Below are positions 1-5,339 of a DNA stretch of 6,004 nt, in pieces. The DNA is taken from positions 1 to 6,004 of the forward strand of contig JALSSM010000475.1 in assembly GCA_026984275.1 (NCBI GenBank), written 5' to 3'. The position numbers and the translations under genes were made by a program. Position 1 is the first letter of the stretch, and each line of letters starts with the position of its first letter. The notes beneath the pieces are model-generated. The model made no database searches. It saw nothing but the letters and a program-made list of their open reading frames with translations, and had not been told where the DNA came from. The stretch is from Gammaproteobacteria bacterium (GTDB lineage Bacteria > Pseudomonadota > Gammaproteobacteria > CAJXQU01).

Positions 1-436
1 CAATTGTACGTTCGTATTCAGGAGTGTAAGGCTCTGTCACTTTATATATGACATCTGCAGAGGTCGATATAACATAAAACCCATGGGCAAAACCAGGAGG
101 TATCCATATTGATCGTTTATTCTCAGAAGAAATAAATTCACCGACCCAATGTTTGAAAGTAGGCGAATTTTTTCTTAAATCTACGGCGACATCATAAATT
201 TTTCCATTTACCACACGTAATAATTTTCCTTGAGACTTCTTGATCTGATAGTGTAGGCCTCTGAGGATATTTGCTTTGGAAAAAGAGTGATTTTCCTGAA
301 CAAAGTTAGTTTTATAGTGAGATACCTTATTCAAGATCTCTTCGTTATAACATTCGAAGAAAAGACCACGTTCATCTTCTAAGACAGTTGGTTCGATAAT
401 ACAAACATCGGGAATTGAGGTTTTAATTATCTTCAT
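1..436 (-). CDS. rfbC: dTDP-4-dehydrorhamnose 3,5-epimerase, 3' end cut by window
   Basis: The reading frame runs from the ATG at 434-436 off the left edge, giving the first 145 residues of a cupin-fold protein usually about 180 long. It converts dTDP-4-keto-6-deoxy-glucose to dTDP-4-keto-rhamnose in the cytoplasm. I translated it by hand. It begins MKIIKTSIPDVCIIEPTVLE and carries the family hallmarks: DERGLFFE (21-28), RGLHYQ (59-64, with the catalytic-type His62), GKLLRVVNGKIYDVAVDLR (70-88), IPPGFAHGF (112-120) and a Tyr-containing VIYKVTEPY (129-137). These match RmlC. The FdtA-type ketoisomerases are also cupins but lack this overall pattern. The ATG overlaps the rfbA stop as ATGA. A clean AGGA Shine-Dalgarno (plus-strand TCCT at 444-447) lies 7 nt upstream, inside rfbA. 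One hand-counted row (121-180) has 19 G+C in 60, lower than a row in rfbB. The function is secure; the missing C-terminus contains the remaining active-site residues. Confidence 0.95.
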   Translation of the reverse strand, partial: MKIIKTSIPDVCIIEPTVLEDERGLFFECYNEEILNKVSHYKTNFVQENHSFSKANILRGLHYQIKKSQGKLLRVVNGKIYDVAVDLRKNSPTFKHWVGEFISSENKRSIWIPPGFAHGFYVISTSADVIYKVTEPYTPEYERTI

Positions 437-1311
437 TTCAGGATCCTTTCATCAAGAAGGTTCAGAAGGTATTCTCCATATTTGTTTTTTGCTAATGGTT
501 TAGCAAGTTCCTTTAACTGTTCTGATGAAATATATCCCAGACGCCAGGCAATTTCTTCTGGACAGGCCACCTTTAAACCTTGTCTTCTTTCTATCGTTTC
601 GATAAATGATGAAGCTTCAAGCAGTGTTTCATGTGTGCCAGTATCAAGCCAGGCATGGCCTCGTCCGAGTACAGAAACTTCCAGTTGATTCATGTCCAGG
701 TATGTTTTGTTTACATCGGTAATTTCAAGTTCACCACGATCTGAAGGTTTAATATTTGAAGCGATTTCCACGACCTGATTATCATAAAAATAGAGCCCGG
801 TTACAGCATAACGAGATTTCGGTTTTTGTGGTTTTTCTTCAAGGCTGATGGCAATACCTTCTTCGTTAAACTCAACGACACCATAACGTTCAGGGTCTTG
901 TACGGGATAGGCAAAAACTGTCGCTCCTTTTGTTTTGTCTGTTGCACGCTTTAATTCAGCCTGAAAATCATGGCCATAAAAAATATTGTCGCCGAGGATT
1001 AATGCAACCTTATCTTTTCCAATAAACTCTTTACCGATAATAAATGCCTGGGCCAGGCCATCAGGCGAAGGCTGTACTTCGTAACTCAGATTTATTCCAA
1101 ACCGGCTACCATCACCAAGTAATTGTTCAAACCGCGGAGTATCCTGAGGGGTAGATATAATAAGGATATCCTGAATCTCTGCCAGCATCAGCGTACTGAG
1201 AGAGTAATAGATCATTGGTTTGTCATATATGGGTAGCAACTGTTTGGAAATTGCCTGCGTTGCCGGATAAAGACGAGTACCTGAACCTCCTGCCAGAATT
1301 ATCCCTTTCAT
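433..1311 (-). CDS. rfbA: Glucose-1-phosphate thymidylyltransferase
   Basis: This 292-residue protein has the full usual length for RmlA/RfbA. It catalyses dTTP + glucose-1-phosphate to dTDP-glucose + PPi, the entry step to dTDP-linked deoxysugars, in the cytoplasm. Visible landmarks are the nucleotidyltransferase signature LAGGSGTRLYP (6-16), SKQLLPIYDKPM (22-33), the base/sugar-binding QPSPDGLAQA (80-89), LGDNIFYG with the metal-binding Asp (106-113), EEKP (158-161), TGLYFYD (171-177), RGELEITDVN (192-201) and WLDTGTHE (221-228). The C-terminal extension typical of the tetrameric, allosterically inhibited enzymes is present; feedback inhibition by dTDP-rhamnose is known for the family and not shown here. 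The ATG overlaps the rfbB stop by 4 nt (ATGA). It has only a weak GAGA-like ribosome site, consistent with translational coupling to rfbB. At its other end it overlaps rfbC in the same way. No broken or missing motif was seen. Confidence 0.98.
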   Translation of the reverse strand: MKGIILAGGSGTRLYPATQAISKQLLPIYDKPMIYYSLSTLMLAEIQDILIISTPQDTPRFEQLLGDGSRFGINLSYEVQPSPDGLAQAFIIGKEFIGKDKVALILGDNIFYGHDFQAELKRATDKTKGATVFAYPVQDPERYGVVEFNEEGIAISLEEKPQKPKSRYAVTGLYFYDNQVVEIASNIKPSDRGELEITDVNKTYLDMNQLEVSVLGRGHAWLDTGTHETLLEASSFIETIERRQGLKVACPEEIAWRLGYISSEQLKELAKPLAKNKYGEYLLNLLDERILK

Positions 1312-2372
1312 ACATTTTCTCGCTTTGAATAGTTTTTATTGATCCAGTTTTTATAGGCACCACTGGTTACGTTATCGATCCATTTGTCGTTTGTCAGATA
1401 CCAGTCTACCGTTTTTTTGATCCCGGACTCGAAGTTTTCAGCAGGCTTCCATCCCAGTTCAGATTCAATCTTATGTGCATCTATTGCATAGCGACGATCA
1501 TGTCCCGGACGATCGGTGACATAAGTGATCAGCTCAGAATAGGGTTGAGCAGCTGGTTTAAGATCATCAAGTATCGAACAGATCGTGAGAACAACATCCA
1601 GATTTGTTTTTTCGCTGTCGCCACCAATATTGTAAACTTCGCCTGTCTGGCCCTTGTCCAGAACAGTACGGATTGCAGAACAGTGATCACCCACATAGAG
1701 CCAGTCACGGATATTTTGCCCGTCTCCATAAATGGGCAGGGATTTGCCATCCAGAGCATACAGGATCACCAGAGGAATGAGTTTCTCTGGAAATTGCAAT
1801 GGCCCATAATTGTTAGAACAATTGGTGGTCAGTGTCGGTAGTCCATAAGTATGATGGTAGGCACGAACCAGATGATCAGAGGCTGCTTTTGATGCGGAAT
1901 AAGGACTATTGGGTGAATAAGCCGTTGTTTCAGAAAAAGCAGGATCATATTTATTTAGCGAGCCATAGACCTCATCGGTAGAAACATGAAGAAATCGGAA
2001 TGCCTCCTTTTCATCAGCGGGTAAATCTGACCAATAGCTTTTTACTTCATCCAGAAGGTGAAAAGTCCCATTGACATTCGTCAGGATAAAATCTTCCGGA
2101 CCATGAATTGAGCGATCAACATGGCTTTCAGCCGCAAAATTGAGAATCGCACGAGGTTTATGTTCATTTAACAGAGAGCGAATTAGCGTACGATCGCCTA
2201 TATCACCTTGAATAAAAAGATGATTTTTATTATATTCCAGACTTGAAAGACTTTGCAGATTACCTGCGTAAGTCAGTTTATCCAGGTTCAGGATGGGTTC
2301 ATTCCGCTGTGAGAACCAGTCCAGCACAAAGTTCGAACCAATAAAGCCGGCACCACCAGTGATTAAGAGCAT
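1308..2372 (-). CDS. rfbB: dTDP-glucose 4,6-dehydratase
   Basis: From the ATG at 2370-2372 this is a 354-residue extended-SDR enzyme of normal RmlB length. It converts dTDP-glucose to dTDP-4-keto-6-deoxy-glucose with tightly bound NAD+. Motifs in order are TGGAGFIG (5-12, Rossmann glycine motif), NLDKLTYAGN (29-38, NAD ribose-binding Asp31), GDIGD (56-60), FAAESHVDRS (79-88), HVSTDEVYG (129-137, with the Thr-Asp-Glu dehydration triad), PYSASK (157-162, Tyr158/Lys162), CSNNYGPLQFPEKLIP (185-200), IRDWLYV (221-227) and DRPGHDRRYAID (287-298). The frame stays open upstream to a TTG at 2418-2420, which would add 16 residues including three consecutive histidines. I prefer the ATG because known RmlB proteins begin within a few residues of the TGGAGFIG strand and the TTG has no good ribosome site at the right distance. 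It is the first gene of the leftward operon. Confidence 0.97.
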   Translation of the reverse strand: MLLITGGAGFIGSNFVLDWFSQRNEPILNLDKLTYAGNLQSLSSLEYNKNHLFIQGDIGDRTLIRSLLNEHKPRAILNFAAESHVDRSIHGPEDFILTNVNGTFHLLDEVKSYWSDLPADEKEAFRFLHVSTDEVYGSLNKYDPAFSETTAYSPNSPYSASKAASDHLVRAYHHTYGLPTLTTNCSNNYGPLQFPEKLIPLVILYALDGKSLPIYGDGQNIRDWLYVGDHCSAIRTVLDKGQTGEVYNIGGDSEKTNLDVVLTICSILDDLKPAAQPYSELITYVTDRPGHDRRYAIDAHKIESELGWKPAENFESGIKKTVDWYLTNDKWIDNVTSGAYKNWINKNYSKRENV

Positions 2373-2449
2373 AGATTTGTGACCAGAAAAATTACAAAGA
2401 TGATGATGTACCTTCTTCAACGAAGATTCGGTGTTGAATTACGAACGCA

Positions 2450-2478
2450 ACCATAGCAATTACAAGGTGTTTTCTCAA
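2450..2478 (-). promoter_or_regulatory. Putative sigma70 promoter driving rfbB-rfbA-rfbC
   Basis: Read on the minus strand, there is a -35 box TTGAGA (plus-strand 2473-2478, 5 of 6 to consensus), a 17-nt spacer, and a -10 box TATGGT (plus-strand 2450-2455, 4 of 6). The -10 box is preceded by TGC, giving an extended -10 (TGnTATGGT). The predicted start of transcription is near 2443, leaving a leader of about 70 nt before the rfbB ATG. The position, orientation and ideal spacing support it. It is a sequence-only prediction. Confidence 0.6.
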
Positions 2479-2501
2479 GCTAAAATCTAGAATTGGATTG
2501 A

Positions 2502-2530
2502 TGGTCGCTGTGTCATTTCTGTGAAATAAT
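2502..2530 (+). promoter_or_regulatory. Weak candidate extended -10 promoter for the flippase operon
   Basis: On the plus strand TGTGAAATAAT (2520-2530) resembles an extended -10 (TRTGn followed by AATAAT, 5 of 6 to TATAAT). The hexamer 17 nt upstream (TGGTCG, 2502-2507) is a poor -35. Transcription would begin near 2537, about 20 nt before the GTG start of the flippase gene. Some promoter is expected here because the two operons diverge, but this particular one is tentative. Confidence 0.3.
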
Positions 2531-2557
2531 GGCCTTTTTCAAGAACGGATTTACTTC

Positions 2558-3928
2558 GTGGGCAGAGTCAGCAAGGTTACTAAAGCCATAGGAAACTGGT
2601 CAGATCTCTCTGCGAATAGAAAAATATTCACAAGTATTATTGTCATTACCAGTATTAGCCTGATCGTTAAAATAGTAGCGATGGGTAAAGATGTTCTGGT
2701 GGCTAATATTTTTGGCACTGGCGACGAGTTAGATGCATTCCTTATTGCCTTTTTGCTTCCTCAGCTTTTTATTAATATCATCGCAGGTTCTTTTGTCTCC
2801 TCTCTGGTTCCTGTCCTGACAGCAACAATAGAAAACAGTGGAAAAAAACGAGCCCAACAATTGGCGCAAGAGGCTTTGCTACTTGCAATTTTGATGTTGG
2901 TTATCATTGCTGTATTACTGGTAATTTCAATACCACTGGTAATTCCTTTTATTGCTTCTGGGTTTTCTGTAGAGAAGCTGAATTTGACAAAGGATCTTTA
3001 CTTGTGGCTCATGCCTTTGCTGATTATTAATGGGGTTTCGGTTTTTTATGCGGGAATATTAAACACGGAACACTCCTTCGCGATTCCGGCTCTTTTACCA
3101 ATATTCACTCCCTTATCCATTTTTCTGATACTCCTCCTCCAGGCCGAAACTTTAGGTATTTATGGTATCGTCTTGGGCTTATTATCCGGTGGGCTAATTG
3201 AGTTTGCTGGACTGGCATTCGCTCTACAGCAGTCGGGCTGGAAGCTATTACCATTTTGGCAAGGGTTTTTAACAGAAACAAAGAAGTTACTGTCTCAATA
3301 TGCACCAATGATAGCGGGTGCATTTTTGATGAGTGGTACGGTTTTCGTTGATCAGGCTATGGCCGCGATGGGTGAGTCTGGGAGCGTTGCTGCGTTAAAC
3401 TATGGCAATAAAATTTTGGCATTAATACTGGGTCTGGGCGCAATGGCACTGGGAACGGTGGTTTTACCACATTTCTCTGGTATGGTTGCAAAAAAGGACT
3501 GGAACAGTGTCAGAACGACGCTGTCTAAATATGTAAGAATAATTTTATGGGTGAGTATTCCTGCTACTTTTTTATTTATAGTTTTGTCAGAATGGATGGT
3601 GTCGTTAGTCTTTGAAAGAGGGCAGTTTTCAAGTGAAAATACAAAGCTTGTTGCAACGATCCAGATATATTATGCATTTCAGATCCCTTTTTACCTTCTT
3701 GCAATACTGGGAGTGAAACTCATTAATGCTTTGCACCAGAATAAGGTATTGTTATATATCGCGGTTGTTAATCTGGTTGTCAATATTATAGGAAACCTGA
3801 TCCTGGTCAGGCTGATTGGAGTTGCAGGGATTGCATTATCTACCAGTATAGTTTCAGCGCTATCCTGTTTATTAATTTATTATTACCTGGCCAGAGTGGA
3901 AAAGAATGAAGTTAGTGACAGGAACTAA
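2558..3928 (+). CDS. MurJ/MviN-family flippase, probable polysaccharide repeat-unit exporter
   Basis: This is a 456-residue polytopic inner-membrane protein of the MOP superfamily, MurJ/MviN branch. By eye it has about 12 hydrophobic segments, starting near residues 22-42, 60-77, 105-133, 148-168, 175-195, 200-222, 246-268, 282-305, 325-350, 366-390, 397-418 and 420-444. MurJ proteins are usually near 510 residues with 14 segments, so the last pair appears absent. Family marks are KDVLVANIFGTGDELDAFLI (44-63), aligned with the MurJ N-terminus, MALGTVVLPHFS (296-307) and VFERGQF (351-357). In this setting it most likely flips undecaprenyl-diphosphate-linked glycan units, as Wzx would. A second lipid II flippase is the alternative. 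The start is GTG, with a weak GAACGGA ribosome site 8 nt upstream; the next ATG (codon 42) would destroy the first membrane segment. The stop is one base before the next gene's preferred start. I give no symbol, since wzx would be inferred from context only. Confidence 0.85.
   Translation: MGRVSKVTKAIGNWSDLSANRKIFTSIIVITSISLIVKIVAMGKDVLVANIFGTGDELDAFLIAFLLPQLFINIIAGSFVSSLVPVLTATIENSGKKRAQQLAQEALLLAILMLVIIAVLLVISIPLVIPFIASGFSVEKLNLTKDLYLWLMPLLIINGVSVFYAGILNTEHSFAIPALLPIFTPLSIFLILLLQAETLGIYGIVLGLLSGGLIEFAGLAFALQQSGWKLLPFWQGFLTETKKLLSQYAPMIAGAFLMSGTVFVDQAMAAMGESGSVAALNYGNKILALILGLGAMALGTVVLPHFSGMVAKKDWNSVRTTLSKYVRIILWVSIPATFLFIVLSEWMVSLVFERGQFSSENTKLVATIQIYYAFQIPFYLLAILGVKLINALHQNKVLLYIAVVNLVVNIIGNLILVRLIGVAGIALSTSIVSALSCLLIYYYLARVEKNEVSDRN
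3920..3923 (+). promoter_or_regulatory. Ribosome binding site deciding the TylF-like start
   Basis: AGGA lies 6 nt before the ATG at 3930 and inside the last codons of the flippase gene. The alternative in-frame ATG at 3906 has only a GGA-type site. This favours 3930, which gives a TAA-A-ATG junction and reinitiation-style coupling. Confidence 0.6.
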
Positions 3929-3929
3929 A

Positions 3930-4640
3930 ATGTTTTGGGATGCACTTATCAGAAAAGATGAGTTCGCCAGGTATCAGTTGTCAGAAAAAATTGTTAACTT
4001 TATCTATCCCGGCTATATCTTTAGCGAGTATGGACGTTCTTACTTAAAAGAAAAAAAATTTAAGAATTATTACCAACGATTTGAGACAAACAATTGGCGT
4101 TCATACGATAGAAAATATTTTCTTGATCAATTATTAAAATCAGTTGTCGATGTCTCTGGCGATACTGCTGAGTGTGGCGTTTATATGGGAGCGAGTTCCT
4201 GGCTGATATGTGATCGAATTCAGAGAGGTGAAAAGACACACCATATTTTTGATTCTTTTGAAGGTTTATCACAACCTGAAGATATTGATGGGGATTACTG
4301 GCAGGAAGGTGATATGTCAATTGACATCGGCAAGGTTAAAGAGATTTTAAATAGTTTTGATTTTGTTGAATATCATAAAGGCTGGATACCCGAACGATTT
4401 ATTGATGTTGAAGATAAAAAGTTCTGTTTTGTTCATGTCGATGTCGATCTGTATGAGCCGACCAGAGATGCTATCGAATTTTTTTATAGCAGGTTAAATA
4501 AAAATGGTATTCTGCTATGTGATGATTATGGGTTTGATAGTTGCCCAGGAGCAACCAGAGCCATGGATGAATTCTTTCACAACAGGCAAGAGCATGTTAT
4601 TAATGTCCCCACGGGGCAGGCCTTTATCATAAAAAGGTAG
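3930..4640 (+). CDS. TylF/MycF-family sugar O-methyltransferase
   Basis: This 236-residue cytosolic protein belongs to the TylF/MycF (macrocin O-methyltransferase) family. Known members are SAM- and Mg2+-dependent and methylate sugar hydroxyls. Visible marks, numbered from the 3930 start, are TAECGVYMGAS (80-90, SAM-binding motif I with acidic Glu82), HHIFDSFEGLSQPE (104-117, the FDSFEGL signature), YHKGWIPE (148-155), FVHVDVDLYEPT (167-178, Asp171/Asp173, metal/catalytic region) and LLCDDYG (195-201, paired Asp198-Asp199). Both acidic clusters that bind metal in MycF are intact, so it should be active. The first 60 or so residues are basic and aromatic and are not clearly part of the fold. 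An in-frame ATG at 3906 would add 8 residues and overlap the flippase gene. Placement between a flippase and a second methyltransferase suggests it O-methylates a residue of the glycan. The exact sugar and position cannot be read. A hand-counted row (4321-4380) has only 16 G+C in 60. Confidence 0.88.
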   Translation: MFWDALIRKDEFARYQLSEKIVNFIYPGYIFSEYGRSYLKEKKFKNYYQRFETNNWRSYDRKYFLDQLLKSVVDVSGDTAECGVYMGASSWLICDRIQRGEKTHHIFDSFEGLSQPEDIDGDYWQEGDMSIDIGKVKEILNSFDFVEYHKGWIPERFIDVEDKKFCFVHVDVDLYEPTRDAIEFFYSRLNKNGILLCDDYGFDSCPGATRAMDEFFHNRQEHVINVPTGQAFIIKR

Positions 4641-4649
4641 TCCATAAGT

Positions 4650-5339
4650 ATGAAACAGGAATCTATCTGGGAACATTTTCAGAATGAAGATATTCAGTCC
4701 TTTGATGGTGCTTATCCAAGGTTAAATTTTCTTATTGACAAAATTAGTTCCGGACAAAGGATGTTAAACATTGGGGTGGGTTCAGGAGAACTGGAAAGGT
4801 TAGCTATTGGAAAGGAGATAGATGTATATAGTCTTGATCCCGGCCTGCGATCTATTGAAAAGATAAGGGAAGAGCTTGGACTTGGTGATCATGCTCAGGC
4901 TGGTTACTCTCAATCAATACCTTTCGAAAATGATTTTTTTGATGTGGTTGTCATGACAGAAGTGCTGGAACATCTGGATGATGAAATACTTGATCAGACA
5001 CTTTCTGAAGTAAAGCGTGTACTTAAATCTGATGGCAGGTTTATTGGGACGGTTCCTGCTGCTGAAAATCTGTCAGATTCACTGATTGTATGTCCTCATT
5101 GTAGTGAAAAATTTCATCGCTGGGGACATGTTCAGTCTTTTGATGAAAAAAGATTATCTTCGTTATTAGAAAAAAGAGCGTTTTCCGATATATCAGTAAA
5201 GAGCCAGTTATTTATTTCCTGGAAAAGATTAAATTTCAAAGGAAAGTTAGTCTCCGGTATAAAACTCATTTTATGGTTCACAGGGATTCATGGATCAGGT
5301 GAAAATCTTTATTTCAGTGCAAGGAATAGATGCGAATAA
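4650..5339 (+). CDS. Class I SAM-dependent methyltransferase (Methyltransf_11/23 type)
   Basis: This is a 229-residue protein with a Rossmann methyltransferase core. MLNIGVGSGELE (38-49) is motif I, SLDPG (61-65) ends in the acidic residue that holds the SAM ribose, QSIPFENDFFDVVVMTEVLEHLDDE (88-112) covers motif II and the post-II region, and EVKRVLKSDGRFIGTVP (120-136) is motif III. Motif I has GVGSG rather than the commoner GCGxG. After the core comes a CPHC (148-151) followed by FHRWGHVQSFD (155-165). This Cys/His cluster recurs in polysaccharide-locus methyltransferases as I remember them, and could be a small metal or substrate-binding insertion. The C-terminal stretch KLVSGIKLILWFTGIHG (199-215) is hydrophobic and basic, possibly a membrane-facing helix. 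The start lies 9 nt after the previous stop. The nearest purine-rich site (AAAAGG, 4632-4637) is rather far, 12 nt, so coupling may help. The substrate is unknown; a glycan or nucleotide-sugar is inferred from context. Confidence 0.85.
   Translation: MKQESIWEHFQNEDIQSFDGAYPRLNFLIDKISSGQRMLNIGVGSGELERLAIGKEIDVYSLDPGLRSIEKIREELGLGDHAQAGYSQSIPFENDFFDVVVMTEVLEHLDDEILDQTLSEVKRVLKSDGRFIGTVPAAENLSDSLIVCPHCSEKFHRWGHVQSFDEKRLSSLLEKRAFSDISVKSQLFISWKRLNFKGKLVSGIKLILWFTGIHGSGENLYFSARNRCE

Larger units (their letters stand above)
2373..2557. other. Divergent intergenic control region without JUMPstart/ops
   Basis: This is the longest non-coding stretch in the window, 185 nt between the two divergent start codons. 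It holds the candidate promoters listed separately. I searched both strands for the ops core GGCGGTAGC, the RfaH recruitment site within JUMPstart that often precedes enterobacterial O-antigen and capsule operons, and did not find it. A small palindrome near 2414-2430 (TCTTC-AAC-GAAGA) would fall in the rfbB leader, but it is short and has no U-tract. No terminator was seen. Confidence 0.7.

Noticed and set aside
482..688. Open frame on the plus strand opposite rfbA
   Set aside because: Low-complexity serine/cysteine-rich translation fully inside a well-supported gene on the other strand; a shadow frame.
1473..1841. 122-residue plus-strand frame and a 76-residue minus-strand frame inside rfbB
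   Set aside because: Both lie wholly within rfbB, which has all its family motifs in its own frame; neither resembles a known protein.
2414..2430. Small palindrome TCTTC-AAC-GAAGA and overlapping CGAA-GA-TTCG in the rfbB leader
   Set aside because: A 5-bp stem with a 3-nt loop is expected by chance. There is no following U-run and it is in a leader, so it is not called as a terminator or operator.
3105..3323. Minus-strand frame inside the flippase gene
   Set aside because: Antisense to a clear membrane protein, with no recognisable motif or ribosome site that I could support.
4060..4320. Minus-strand frame inside the TylF-like gene
   Set aside because: Antisense to a gene with intact catalytic motifs; glutamine/histidine-rich translation typical of a shadow.
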